From Candidatus Coproplasma stercoravium (GTDB lineage Bacteria > Bacillota > Clostridia > Christensenellales > Borkfalkiaceae): a stretch of 64,000 nt of DNA. Each line of letters opens with the position of its first letter. The first letter of the stretch is position 1. The stretch lies in NCBI GenBank assembly GCA_018713165.1, contig DVFR01000020.1:1-64000 (forward strand), in the 5' to 3' direction. The notes under the pieces are model-generated. The model was not told the origin of the DNA. It searched no databases and saw only the letters and a list, made by a program, of their open reading frames with translations. The position numbers and the translations under genes were made by a program. Below are positions 16,090 through 25,041 of this stretch, in pieces.

Positions 16090-16851
16090 TCAGCCGAAAA
16101 GGTCGAAGCCGTAGTCGACGTTTTCGAGGGTAAGCCCCTTTGCCGGCATTGTTTTGCCGACGAGCGAACGGTCGCCCGCAGCGAGCGAACGCTCTATGTC
16201 GGAAAGGGTCAGCCTGCCCTGCCCTAAAAAGAGAAGAGTTCCCGCCATCGTGCGCACCATGTTGTATAAAAAGCCGCCGCCGCAAACGGTGAGCAGAATA
16301 TCTTCGCACCCGCGCGAGAGCGAGCTCTGCACCTCTACGGAAAACACGTTGCGCACGGTGGTTTTTGCCGAGGAGCCGCTGGCGCAATATGCCTTGAAAT
16401 CGTGTTCACCGCAATATAGTTGCGCCCCTTTTTGCATAAGCTCCACGTCGGGGCGGGGATATACGGCGACTGCGTAGCGCGATTTTAACGGGTGTTCCCT
16501 GCGCGCGGCGTACATGCGGTAGCAGTAAGTTTTTTTCTTCGCCGAGCGGTTCGAATCGAACTCTTCGGGAGCCATAACCGACTTTAAAACGCATATATCA
16601 GGGGGTAAACGGAAGTTGAGCGCATCGGCAATCTTTTCCGCGGGCACCGAAATATCCGCCGAAAAGTGGCACACCTGCCCCGCCGCGTGCACTCCGCTGT
16701 CCGTTCTGCCGCTGGCGATTATATTCACTTTTTTGCCGAACGCGGCATATGCCGCGCCCTCCAAAACGCTCTGAACGGAAATTCCGTTCTTCTGCGTCTG
16801 CCAGCCGCGGTAATGCGTGCCGTCGTAAGCAACTTTTATTGCAAATTTCAT
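16090..16851 (-). CDS. truA: tRNA pseudouridine(38-40) synthase TruA
   Basis: TruA isomerises uridines 38-40 in the anticodon arm. The protein starts MKFAIKVAYDGTHYRGWQTQ and has the catalytic aspartate in SGRTDSGVHAAGQVCHF and the C-terminal motif FLYNMVRTMAGTLL. The frame extends five codons further to a GTG at 16866; the ATG at 16851 fits the family N-terminus, and neither start has a clear Shine-Dalgarno. In many Firmicutes truA follows ecfA1-ecfA2-ecfT directly; here the order is kept but a 230-bp gap containing dispersed repeats separates it from ecfT, and rplM-rpsI do not follow. Confidence 0.95.
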   Translation of the reverse strand: MKFAIKVAYDGTHYRGWQTQKNGISVQSVLEGAAYAAFGKKVNIIASGRTDSGVHAAGQVCHFSADISVPAEKIADALNFRLPPDICVLKSVMAPEEFDSNRSAKKKTYCYRMYAARREHPLKSRYAVAVYPRPDVELMQKGAQLYCGEHDFKAYCASGSSAKTTVRNVFSVEVQSSLSRGCEDILLTVCGGGFLYNMVRTMAGTLLFLGQGRLTLSDIERSLAAGDRSLVGKTMPAKGLTLENVDYGFDLFG

Positions 16852-16908
16852 AGTATTTATATTCACAAAAATTTAGCGCAAGCCGTATAAAAAACTCTAT
16901 GTCATTTC

Positions 16909-17012
16909 GACTAAGTGAGCAAAGCGAACGCACGGAGAAATCTCTCTTTGTCCATCGCTTCGCTCCGAGATCCATTCGACTGCGGGCTTCGCCCTCCGCT
17001 CAGGATGACAAA
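16909..17012. repeat. Dispersed repeat pair between ecfT and truA
   Basis: 16909-16953 is a GTCATTTCGACTAAGTGAGC...GGAGAAATCT repeat, facing a second, inverted CATTCGACTG...CAGGATGACAAAGAG segment that ends at 17012. Same family as 8638-8684, 24224-24250 and 37220-37275. It interrupts the otherwise conserved ecf-truA gene order. Confidence 0.7.
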
Positions 17013-17083
17013 GAGAGCGCATTTTGGCTTGTTGTAAATTTTGCCTTGTGCCGACGAGCGATACATATACAAGGGAAAGCGGC

Positions 17084-17932
17084 TCAAGTTATTACAATGT
17101 ACTCGTAAATTGCGGGGAAAATTTGCTCGGCATATATATTGAAAAGAACGACGCCCGCAATGAGCGCGGCGAATATAAGCGCACCGACCAAATCTCTCCA
17201 GCCAAACGTTAGTTTTTTATACTTGGTGCGGTTTTTGGAACCCGAATAGCAGCGGGCGTCCATGGCGTCGCCCAGCTCCTCCGCGCGCCTGAACGCGCTT
17301 ATCAGAAGGGGAATGAGTATGGGCACCACCGCCTTTATTCTCTTTATGATGTTGCCGCTCTCAAAGTCGGCTCCCCTCGCCTTCTGCGCCGCTATGATGC
17401 GGTTTGTTTCGTCTATAAGCGTGGGGATAAAGCGCAGGGCTATGCTCATTATCAGCGCAAGCTCGTGCACGGGGAACCTTATCCACTTCAAGGGAGTGAG
17501 AAGGCTCTCTATGCCGTCGGTGAGGCGGACGGGCGTGGTCGTGAGCGTGAGCACGGCGGAGGCCATAACCAGAAGGAACAGGCGAAGCAGCAGGAATACC
17601 GTGTACACGACCGCCTCGCGGTAGATGGTTACGGGCGAATCGGGCGGGGTGAGCGGGTGTTCGCCGCCGTGGAAGAACAGGTTTAAAACCGAAGTTAAAA
17701 TGAGAATGAAAAGTATGCCCTTAACGGAGCGGAGCACCGAGCCGAACGGCACGCGCGCGGCTATTACGGCGGCAATGAGCACCACGGCGCACAGTATCAT
17801 GCCGTAGAACGTATCGGCGATGAAGATTGCGACGATGAACGCGATGAGCGCGAGCAGCTTCGTGCGCGGGTCCATTGAATGGACGAAAGATTTGGCGGGG
17901 TAGTATTGCCCGAACGTTACGTCGTTAAGCAT
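17084..17932 (-). CDS. ecfT: Energy-coupling factor transporter transmembrane protein EcfT
   Basis: EcfT is the membrane scaffold that couples the two ATPases to exchangeable substrate-binding S components. The 282-residue protein has the N-terminal block YYPAKSFVHSMDPRTKLL, several membrane segments and the two cytoplasmic coupling helices carrying AQKARG and AMDARCY (x-R-G-like motifs) near residues 190 and 235. It overlaps ecfA by eight bases. The core is expected to serve several S components; one cobalamin-type S component lies at 52427-53206. Confidence 0.95.
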   Translation of the reverse strand: MLNDVTFGQYYPAKSFVHSMDPRTKLLALIAFIVAIFIADTFYGMILCAVVLIAAVIAARVPFGSVLRSVKGILFILILTSVLNLFFHGGEHPLTPPDSPVTIYREAVVYTVFLLLRLFLLVMASAVLTLTTTPVRLTDGIESLLTPLKWIRFPVHELALIMSIALRFIPTLIDETNRIIAAQKARGADFESGNIIKRIKAVVPILIPLLISAFRRAEELGDAMDARCYSGSKNRTKYKKLTFGWRDLVGALIFAALIAGVVLFNIYAEQIFPAIYEYIVIT

Positions 17933-19868
17933 TCTCCCCTCCTTGGAAAAGGCTTATCACCTTTTCGGAAAAATCTTCGCAGGTAAAGTCGGTATCAATA
18001 TCGATTCCGAGCTCTCTAAGGCGCGCGCACGCCTTCGCCGTGAGGGGCACGTCCAGCCCGAGCGAGGTGAGCTCGTCGGCCTTTTTGAAGAGTTCGCGCG
18101 GGGCGGCGCAGTCGGCGACTTCACCGTCGGATATCACAGCCGCCTTCGTGCAGTTGTCGGCAATTTCGTCCATATCGTGCGAAACGACGATAACCGTAGA
18201 GCACCACTCGCGGTGAATTTTGTGCAGAAGCTCCATTATCTCCTGTTTGCCGAGGGGGTCGAGCCCCGCGGCAGGTTCGTCGAGAATGAGTATGTGGGGG
18301 CGGCTGACTATGACGCCCGCGATTGCGACGCGCCTCTTTTGCCCGCCCGACAAATCGAAGGGTGACTTATCTTTCACCTCTTCGTAGTTAAGCCCTACCA
18401 TCTCCAGCGCGTCGCGCACGGCAGATTCGGTCTCCTCCGCGGAAATGCCCTTGCGGAAATTTTTGAGCCCGAACGCCACGTCGGCAAACACCGTTTCGGC
18501 AAAGAGCTGGTATTCGGGGTACTGGAACACCATTCCCACGCTTTCGCGCAGTTTTACGAAGGGGCACTTTTTATCGGCGAGGTTGAACCGGCCGACGGTT
18601 ATTGAGGGAAGAACGGGCGCGGGCTGACCCTTTTTGGGCTTTTTGGCGCGGTACCTCTTTTCAGCCTGCGGCAGTTTTATGAGCGCGTTTAAATGCTGCA
18701 CGAGCGTAGACTTGCCGCTGCCCGTGTGACCTATTATGCCGAAGAACTCGCCCTCGTCTATGTGCAGGTTGATACCCTTTAAAGCCCTGGAGGCAAAGGG
18801 CGATTTCGCAGAATAGGTGAACGCGAGATTTTTCACGTCGATGTCCCATTCGTGCGGGCTTTCGGGCAGGGGAGCGGCGGTGAATGCCGCCGTCCTGCTT
18901 TTTACGCCGGCCGCGTCGGCGGCGTCCTTTATCTCTTCGGCGAGAATTTCGGGGGTGAGGCAATCTGCCACTGCAATTCCCGCCTTTTGCAGAGTTTTGC
19001 ATATCCTGCCGATTCTCGGCAGGCTTAAATTGTAGGCCTCCAGCCGCTCGCTGTGCAGAAATATCTCCGCGGGAGTGCCCTGCATCACTATCTCTCCGCG
19101 GTTTAAAACTATGGTGCGGTCGGCGAGCAGCGCCTCCTCCATGAAGTGGGTTATGAGTATTACCGTCATCCCCTCCTCGCGGTTGAGGCGGGAAACGACG
19201 CCCATAACCTCTCTTCTGCCGCGCGGGTCGAGCATCGCCGTAGATTCGTCCAATATTATTATGTCGGGCTTTATGGCAAGCACGCCCGCAATGGCAATGC
19301 GCTGCTTCTGTCCGCCCGAAAGGCGGGATGGCGTGCCCGTGCGGAACTGCTCCATTCCCACTGCTTTAAGCGCCCAGTCTATGCGCCTGCCTATCTCTTC
19401 GCGCTCCACCCCGATATTTTCGGGGCCGAAAGCCACGTCGTCCTCGATTATCGAGGCGACCATCTGGTTGTCGGGGTTCTGGAAAACTATGCCCGCCTTT
19501 TTTCGTATCTCAATCGGGTTTTTGCCCTCGGCGGTATCCAGCCCGAACACTACAACCTTGCCCTCGTCGGGAATGAGCAGTCCGTTTATCAGCCGCGCGA
19601 GCGTCGATTTGCCGCTGCCGTTGTGCCCGATTATTGCGAGGAACTCGCCCTTCTTTACCGTAAACGATACTCCGCTCAGCGCGGGGGCGGGCTGTTCGTT
19701 GTATGAGAAAGTTACGCCGTCGAAAACGACCGCGTTGCCGTCATCCGTATTTTCGGCGGCATCGGGGGCGCCTGCCTGCGCTGCGCCCGCCGCCATGTTT
19801 TCGCCGCCCGCCACTTGCGCGGGCGCAATTTTTTCAGCCGCGTCGGCGGCTTTGATATCTTCTTCCAT
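17925..19868 (-). CDS. ecfA: Fused EcfA1-EcfA2 double ATPase of an ECF transporter
   Basis: A 647-residue protein with two complete ABC ATPase domains. Domain 1 (about residues 47-290): Walker A GHNGSGKST, Q-loop FQNPDNQ, signature LSGGQKQR, Walker B IIILDESTAMLDP, the wording typical of EcfA1. Domain 2 (about 345-600): Walker A GHTGSGKST, Q-loop FQYPEYQ, signature LSGGQKRR, Walker B LILDEPAAGLDP, typical of EcfA2. In most Firmicutes these are two separate genes of ~280 codons. Domain 2 also carries a lysine-rich insertion (around RAKKPKKGQPAP) between Walker A and the Q-loop. An Ala-rich disordered N-terminal stretch of ~45 residues precedes domain 1. It powers uptake together with EcfT. Confidence 0.92.
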   Translation of the reverse strand: MEEDIKAADAAEKIAPAQVAGGENMAAGAAQAGAPDAAENTDDGNAVVFDGVTFSYNEQPAPALSGVSFTVKKGEFLAIIGHNGSGKSTLARLINGLLIPDEGKVVVFGLDTAEGKNPIEIRKKAGIVFQNPDNQMVASIIEDDVAFGPENIGVEREEIGRRIDWALKAVGMEQFRTGTPSRLSGGQKQRIAIAGVLAIKPDIIILDESTAMLDPRGRREVMGVVSRLNREEGMTVILITHFMEEALLADRTIVLNRGEIVMQGTPAEIFLHSERLEAYNLSLPRIGRICKTLQKAGIAVADCLTPEILAEEIKDAADAAGVKSRTAAFTAAPLPESPHEWDIDVKNLAFTYSAKSPFASRALKGINLHIDEGEFFGIIGHTGSGKSTLVQHLNALIKLPQAEKRYRAKKPKKGQPAPVLPSITVGRFNLADKKCPFVKLRESVGMVFQYPEYQLFAETVFADVAFGLKNFRKGISAEETESAVRDALEMVGLNYEEVKDKSPFDLSGGQKRRVAIAGVIVSRPHILILDEPAAGLDPLGKQEIMELLHKIHREWCSTVIVVSHDMDEIADNCTKAAVISDGEVADCAAPRELFKKADELTSLGLDVPLTAKACARLRELGIDIDTDFTCEDFSEKVISLFQGGENA

Positions 19869-20111
19869 TATCTACCTTTTTATTTGCACTGATTATAACA
19901 AATAAACAAAACTTTAACAACAGATTACGCTCCGTTTTTTACCAAAGAAAGATAAAAAATTTGTGAACGCGCGCCCGTGCGCGCGGAAACGGGCGCGGGC
20001 GGGGCTAATATTTTTTGGCAGATTTTGCCTTGCGTGACAACTTTTAACAGACTTTACGCCCGATTTTTAAACAAGTTTTAAAATATATTGAAAATATATT
20101 TCAAATGGATA

Positions 20112-20140
20112 TTGACTTTTTTCAAGTATTGTTCTATAAT
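20112..20140 (+). promoter_or_regulatory. Near-consensus sigma-A promoter for PFOR
   Basis: TTGACT at 20112-20117, 17 bases, TATAAT at 20135-20140. The predicted start is near 20147, 58 bases before the PFOR ATG. The AT-rich sequence upstream could act as an UP element. Confidence 0.85.
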
Positions 20141-20204
20141 ATTTTCGTGTGAAAATACACAAAGTTATTGATTTGCTTAAATATTTCAAACGGAGGTTTT
20201 ATTG

Positions 20205-23200
20205 ATGAAAAAGTTGACTATCGACGGTAATACCGCCGCCAGCCACGTTGCGTACGCCTTTTCGGAAGTAGCGGCAATTTATCCCATTACGCCCTCTTCC
20301 CCCATGGCGGAAGTTGCCGATGAATGGGCAACCGCAGGAAGAACCAACATGTGGGGGCAGAAAGTTAAGATTGCCGAGATGCAGTCCGAAGGCGGCGCCG
20401 CAGGCGCGGTTCACGGCTCGCTCTCCGCAGGCGCTCTGACCACTACCTTCACCGCGTCGCAGGGTCTTCTTTTAATGATTCCCAACATGTATAAGATTTC
20501 GGGCGAACTGCTGCCCATGGTAATGCACGTTTCCGCGCGCGCCCTGGCTGCCCACTCGCTCAACATATTCGGCGACCATGCCGACGTTATGGCATGCCGC
20601 CAGACAGGTTTTGCAATGCTCTGCGATTCGTCCGTACAGGAAGTTATGGACCTCGCGCTCGTTGCGCACCTCTCCACCCTCAAATCTAAAGTTCCCTTCA
20701 TCAACTTCTTCGACGGTTTCAGAACCTCGCACGAAGTTGCAAAGATTGACGTCTGGGACGAAGCAGACGACTATGCAGAGATAAGGGCTATATGCGACGA
20801 GGCAGGCATCGCCGCCGACGTTGCAGACTTCAAGAGCCGCTCTCTTAACCCCGAGCACCCCATCCAGAAGGGTACCGCGCAGAACGGCGACACCTACTTC
20901 CAGAACAGGGAGACTGCAAACAGCTACTACGAAGCAACCCCCGCTATCGTTCAGAAGATGATGGACCTCGTTTCCTCCAAGTGCGGAAGGAAATACCACC
21001 TCTTCGACTACGTGGGCGCACCCGACGCGGAAGAAGTTATCGTTGCCATGGGCTCTGCCTGCGAAACGATTGAAGAGAGCATCAACAAGCTCAACGCGAT
21101 GGGCAAGAAATACGGCCTCGTAAAAGTTCGTCTTTACAGGCCTTTCGTTGCAGACGCATTCGTTGCCGCTCTTCCCAAGAGCGCCAAGAAGATTGCCGTA
21201 CTCGACAGGACGAAGGAGCCCGGCTCCCTCGGCGAGCCTTTATACCTCGACGTTTGCTCGGCGCTGCTTGAAAAGGGCGTAACCAAGGCGAAAGTAGTAG
21301 GCGGCCGCTACGGCCTCGGTTCCAAGGAGTTCACCCCCTCCATGGTTCTCGCAGTTTACAAGAACCTTGAAAAGAAGGAACCCAAGAACCACTTCACCAT
21401 CGGTATTTACGAGGACGTAACCAACAGCTCGCTCGATTTCTCCGAGAAGTTCGACGCAGCTCCCGCAGGTTCGACCTCCTGCAAGTTCTACGGTCTCGGT
21501 TCCGACGGTACCGTTGGCGCAAACAAGAACTCCATCAAGATTATCGGCGACCATACCGACAAGCACGCACAGGCGTACTTCTTCTACGACTCCAAGAAGT
21601 CGGGCGGCATCACGGTTTCCCACCTCCGTTTCGGCGATACGCCCATACAGTCGGAATACCTCATCGACTCCGCAGACTTCGTTCAGTGCTCCAACCCCTC
21701 CTACATCACCCGCTACGATATGACTAGCGACATCAAAGAGGGCGGCACCTTCCTCATCAACACCGACGCTACCACGGTTGAAAAGCTCGAAGAATTCCTG
21801 CCCGCAAAGGTTAAGCAGGACATCGCCAAAAAGCACATCAACCTCTACGTTATCGACGCTATCCACATCGCAGGCAAACTCGGACTTAAAGGCAGGACGA
21901 ACACCATTCTCCAGTCGGCGTTCTTCCGCGTTAATCCCCAGATTATGCCCTACGACAAGGCTATCGAATACATGAAGTACATGGCCAAGAAGTCCTTCGG
22001 CAGAAAGGGCGACGCTGTCGTTCAGATGAACTACGACGCCATCGATTCCGCCGCAGGCGACAACCTCGTAAAGATTGACGTTCCCGCTTCGTGGGCAAAC
22101 GCTACGACGGGCGCCGAGATGGTCGAGGGACATGCCGACAAGTACTATCAGGAAATAATCAAACCCATCCTCTATCTCCAGGGCGACAAATTAAAGTCCT
22201 CGCAGTTCAACGCAGACGGCCACGTTCCCACCGGCACGACCAAGTTTGAAAAGCGCGGCGTTGCCGTTACCGTTCCCGAGATAATTCAGGACAAGTGCAT
22301 ACAGTGCGGCACCTGCTCGTTCGTATGCCCTCATGCTTGTCTGCGTCCCGCACTCGTTGCTAACGACGCGACCGACAAGCCCGAAACGCTTACCACCAAA
22401 CCTGCAATCGGCATCCCCGGCTACGGCTACAAGATGCAGGTATCTCCCCTCGACTGCATGGGATGCGGCGTGTGCGCAACCGTTTGCCCCGTAAAGGACG
22501 GCGGCGCCATAAAGATGATACCTCTTGCAGAGTCGCTTGAAAAAGGCGAGGACAAGAACTGGGAGTATGCGGTTGACCTTCCCGCGGTTGATACCTCCAA
22601 GTTCAAGAAAGAGACCGTTAAGGGCTGCCAGTTCTGCACACCCCTCTTCGAGTTCTCCGGCGCATGCGCAGGCTGCGGCGAAACTCCTTACGTTAAAGTT
22701 ATAACCCAGCTCTTCGGCGAAGACATGGTTATCGCAAACGCGACGGGCTGCTCCTCCATTTACGGCGGTTCCTCGCCTACGTGCCCCTACACGACCAACA
22801 AAGAGGGTCACGGTCCCGCATGGGCTAACTCCCTGTTCGAAGACAACGCAGAGTTCGGCTACGGCATGAACCTCGCATATTCGGCAAGGCGCAATGCCAT
22901 AAAGGGCAAAGTTGAAAAGCTTGCCGGCCTTTGGGACGGCGAAGGCAAAGCTGCTTGCGAAGCTTACCTTGCCGCATTCGAAGACAGAGAACCTTCCAAG
23001 AAAGCTTCAAAAGAGCTTGTAAAATACCTTGAAGGCTGCAAGGACTGCGGTTGCGAGGCCGACGCGCTCGTTAAAGAGATTCTTGCCGACAAAGACTGCC
23101 TTGCCAAGAAGTCCATCTGGATATTCGGCGGCGACGGCTGGGCATACGATATCGGTTACGGCGGACTCGACCACGTTATAGCCGAAGGCGAAGACGTAAA

Positions 23201-23747
23201 TATCCTCGTACTCGACACCGAAGTTTACTCCAACACCGGCGGCCAGGCTTCCAAGTCGACCAACATCGGCGCGGTTGCCAAGTTCGCTTCCGCGGGCAAG
23301 AGGGTAAAGAAGAAGGACCTCGGCATGATTGCAAAGACGTACGGCTACGTATACGTTGCACAGTGCTCGATGGGCGCTAACCCCGGACAGTTCTTAAAGG
23401 CTATATCCGAGGCAGAAGCTTACCACGGCCCTTCGCTGATTATCTGCTACGCACCCTGCATCAACCACGGCATCAACATGACCAAGAGCCAGCTCGAAGA
23501 GAAGGCGGCTGTTGACTGCGGTTACTGGCAGCTTTACAGGTACAACCCCGAAGGCGAAGTATTCACGCTCGACAGCAAGCCCGACCCCAACTTCGAAGGC
23601 TACCAGTCCTTCCTCGCAGGCGAGACGAGGTACTCCTCGCTTGTTAAGACCCAGGGCGCCGAAGTTGCAAACGAGCTCTTCAAGAAGACCGAGGAATCGG
23701 CAAAAGAGAGGCTCGAAGGCTACAAGAAGCTTGCAGGCAAAGAATAA
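20205..23747 (+). CDS. nifJ: Pyruvate:ferredoxin (flavodoxin) oxidoreductase
   Basis: Oxidatively decarboxylates pyruvate to acetyl-CoA and CO2 and passes two electrons to ferredoxin. The single-chain enzyme of 1180 residues has all domains in order: the N-terminal pyrimidine-binding domain (VAYAFSEVAAIYPITPSSPM), the gamma domain, two 4Fe-4S clusters around residues 695-760 (CIQCGTCSFVCP and CMGCGVCATVCP), and the C-terminal thiamine-diphosphate domain with GDGWAYDIGYGG and DTEVYSNTGGQ. A TTG three bases earlier is in frame, but CGGAGG at 20191-20196 best fits the ATG at 20205. Codon use is strikingly biased towards AAC, TAC, CTC, GTT and AAG compared with neighbours, as expected for very high expression. 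It has its own promoter and terminator. Confidence 0.97.
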   Translation: MKKLTIDGNTAASHVAYAFSEVAAIYPITPSSPMAEVADEWATAGRTNMWGQKVKIAEMQSEGGAAGAVHGSLSAGALTTTFTASQGLLLMIPNMYKISGELLPMVMHVSARALAAHSLNIFGDHADVMACRQTGFAMLCDSSVQEVMDLALVAHLSTLKSKVPFINFFDGFRTSHEVAKIDVWDEADDYAEIRAICDEAGIAADVADFKSRSLNPEHPIQKGTAQNGDTYFQNRETANSYYEATPAIVQKMMDLVSSKCGRKYHLFDYVGAPDAEEVIVAMGSACETIEESINKLNAMGKKYGLVKVRLYRPFVADAFVAALPKSAKKIAVLDRTKEPGSLGEPLYLDVCSALLEKGVTKAKVVGGRYGLGSKEFTPSMVLAVYKNLEKKEPKNHFTIGIYEDVTNSSLDFSEKFDAAPAGSTSCKFYGLGSDGTVGANKNSIKIIGDHTDKHAQAYFFYDSKKSGGITVSHLRFGDTPIQSEYLIDSADFVQCSNPSYITRYDMTSDIKEGGTFLINTDATTVEKLEEFLPAKVKQDIAKKHINLYVIDAIHIAGKLGLKGRTNTILQSAFFRVNPQIMPYDKAIEYMKYMAKKSFGRKGDAVVQMNYDAIDSAAGDNLVKIDVPASWANATTGAEMVEGHADKYYQEIIKPILYLQGDKLKSSQFNADGHVPTGTTKFEKRGVAVTVPEIIQDKCIQCGTCSFVCPHACLRPALVANDATDKPETLTTKPAIGIPGYGYKMQVSPLDCMGCGVCATVCPVKDGGAIKMIPLAESLEKGEDKNWEYAVDLPAVDTSKFKKETVKGCQFCTPLFEFSGACAGCGETPYVKVITQLFGEDMVIANATGCSSIYGGSSPTCPYTTNKEGHGPAWANSLFEDNAEFGYGMNLAYSARRNAIKGKVEKLAGLWDGEGKAACEAYLAAFEDREPSKKASKELVKYLEGCKDCGCEADALVKEILADKDCLAKKSIWIFGGDGWAYDIGYGGLDHVIAEGEDVNILVLDTEVYSNTGGQASKSTNIGAVAKFASAGKRVKKKDLGMIAKTYGYVYVAQCSMGANPGQFLKAISEAEAYHGPSLIICYAPCINHGINMTKSQLEEKAAVDCGYWQLYRYNPEGEVFTLDSKPDPNFEGYQSFLAGETRYSSLVKTQGAEVANELFKKTEESAKERLEGYKKLAGKE

Positions 23748-23777
23748 TCAATAACTAACTCCGTTTTATAAAAATAC

Positions 23778-23812
23778 AAAAGCCCCCGCCTTTTCAGGCG
23801 GGGGCTTTTGAC
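23778..23812 (+). terminator. Terminator of PFOR
   Basis: AAAGCCCCCGCC / GGCGGGGGCTTTT stem followed by a short T-run and an AT-rich stretch. Confidence 0.88.
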
Positions 23813-23830
23813 AAATTTTGCATATCCGCA

Positions 23831-24061
23831 TTTAAGGCTCCCTTGTGTAAAGGGACGAACATTGTTGTTCTACAAACAGCAGACACCCGCTGTTTGTACA
23901 ATGTGAGATGAGCGAGCATATAGTACAAGGTGCGAGCGATGACCGCGCGAGGAACTTTAGTTCCGACACTTTGCGGAGGGCTCCCTTCGGGAAACCGCAA
24001 AAAACGGCGTTCCCCTTGCGCCGTTTGAGAATGGCGCGCGGGAGCGTGACTGAGGGATTGT
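23831..24061 (-). repeat. Composite non-coding repeat element (~230 bp)
   Basis: Read on the minus strand it begins AATCCCTCAGTCACG and ends CAAGGGAGCCTT, the two ends of the short repeat seen at 13028-13077, but ~170 bp of extra sequence separates them. The interior includes the hairpin module AAACAGCAGACACCCGCTGTT (23871-23899 region), also present at 35114-35140 and 51346-51369, plus ACGGCG/CGCCGT and CCGCAAAA-type stems. No coding capacity is seen. Confidence 0.72.
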
Positions 24062-24117
24062 TTGTCGTTGCCAAAGCCAGCCTATAATTCCGAATACGTC
24101 GCAGCCTTATCTCCTAC

Positions 24118-24250
24118 AATCCCCCCTTTACTTCCCCCTTTACACAAGGGGGGCTCATGGCAGGGCGTCCCCCTTTGCACAAGGGGGCTCGGGTTGAGAG
24201 CAAAAAACATTTACCCCTCTGCTGTCATTCTGAGCGGAGCCGCAGGTGCA
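24118..24250. repeat. Tandem CCCCC/GGGGG hairpin repeats and a GTCATTCTGAGC repeat
   Basis: 24118-24152 and 24166-24190 are CCCCCTTTAC...AAGGGGG-type hairpins, two successive copies of the family at 8770-8816. 24224-24250 begins GTCATTCTGAGCGGAGC, a short copy of the family at 16909. Confidence 0.65.
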
Positions 24251-24269
24251 GGTTAACTATTACGTGCTG

Positions 24270-24521
24270 CTAATTTATATTGTCGTCGTCGTTGAACAAC
24301 CCATCAAATAAATCGTCGGGCGTTATATCGAACAATTTGCATAAGAATACAATCTTTTCATAGTCCAACTCAATCTGACCGCTTTCATATTTAAAATAAT
24401 CGGTCTGATATTTACCTAATGCGTCGGCGACTTGCTGCTGCGTCATTCCCATAGCGATTCGCGCCGCTTTCAAATTTTTTCCGACTGCTTCCCTAAGATT
24501 TTTTACTTTACTCTTATCCAT
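24270..24521 (-). CDS. Small XRE-family helix-turn-helix regulator
   Basis: An 83-residue protein made almost wholly of one XRE/Cro-like DNA-binding domain: AVGKNLKAARIAMGMTQQQVADALGKYQTDYFKYESGQIEL, then FLCKLFDITPDDLFDGLF and an acidic end. It is divergent to the gene at 24648-24911. The 126-bp intergenic space holds two copies of a 15-bp near-palindrome that are good candidates for its operators. No Shine-Dalgarno precedes its ATG, but TATAAT lies six bases before it (24533-24528 on the minus strand), so the message may be leaderless. A role as repressor of the divergent gene and of itself is inferred. Confidence 0.85.
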   Translation of the reverse strand: MDKSKVKNLREAVGKNLKAARIAMGMTQQQVADALGKYQTDYFKYESGQIELDYEKIVFLCKLFDITPDDLFDGLFNDDDNIN

Positions 24522-24563
24522 ACCGCAATTATATCCGTTTTACAGCAAATTTTTCTATAAATA

Positions 24564-24609
24564 TAGTAAAAATTACTATAAAACTCTTGATTTATAGTAA
24601 AAATTACTA
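24564..24609. promoter_or_regulatory. Paired operator palindromes of the XRE switch
   Basis: TAGTAAAAATTACTA occurs at 24564-24578 and again at 24595-24609. The arms TAGTAA/TTACTA are perfect inverted repeats around a 3-base centre, and the centres are 31 bp apart, about three helical turns. The second copy fills the -35/-10 spacer of the plus-strand promoter. This geometry fits cooperative repressor binding by the divergently encoded XRE protein. Confidence 0.8.
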
Positions 24610-24615
24610 TATAAT
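24587..24615 (+). promoter_or_regulatory. Promoter of the small gene at 24648
   Basis: TTGATT at 24587-24592, 17 bases, TATAAT at 24610-24615. Operator copy 2 lies exactly in the spacer. AAGGAGA at 24634-24640 is the ribosome binding site of the gene. Confidence 0.82.
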
Positions 24616-24647
24616 AGAGTTACAAACATACATAAGGAGATAATATT

Positions 24648-24911
24648 ATGTCTGCAATCGAGGATATTTTTTGGAATGCGAGGGGCTACTGCGAAAATAT
24701 TAAGCCGAGCAAAAAATATTTTGAACAGTTGGAAAAGTGTGCCGACCTGAGCGAAAAACTCGGCGAAGGTTTAAACGAAGAACAAATGAATTTGCTGCGC
24801 GAACTTTCAATCGAGCACGGCGGGTTGGAATCCGAAAGCAACCTCTCACATTTTTCAGAAGGTTTTAAACTCGGGCTCACCCTCGCCGCGGAGAGTTTTT
24901 TAAACAAATAG
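24648..24911 (+). CDS. Small helical protein, DUF6809-like
   Basis: An 87-residue acidic helical protein starting MSAIEDIFWNARGYCENIKPSKKYFEQLEKC and ending HFSEGFKLGLTLAAESFL. The pattern (short N-terminal motif, paired E/L-rich helices, then F-x-x-G-F-x-L-G-x-x-L) resembles the DUF6809 group of small Firmicutes proteins; this is from memory. Biochemical function is unknown. It is transcribed from a near-consensus promoter overlapped by an XRE operator, so it is probably repressed under normal conditions and induced when the repressor is removed. Such regulator-plus-helical-partner pairs are common in accessory regions. Confidence 0.75.
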   Translation: MSAIEDIFWNARGYCENIKPSKKYFEQLEKCADLSEKLGEGLNEEQMNLLRELSIEHGGLESESNLSHFSEGFKLGLTLAAESFLNK

Positions 24912-24969
24912 GTAGATTTTTTAATTAATTGCCCTGCACATATGCCGCAATGAACACGCTTTGTATATA

Positions 24970-25008
24970 AAGAGCCCCCGCCGCGCATTCTTGCGCGGCG
25001 GGGGCTTT
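24970..25008. terminator. Bidirectional terminator
   Basis: AGCCCCCGCCGCGC / GCGCGGCGGGGGCT stem between the small gene (+) and the SGNH lipoprotein (-). Confidence 0.85.
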
Positions 25009-25041
25009 GCCAAACAATTTTTCGGGCTATGGCGCAATCTT

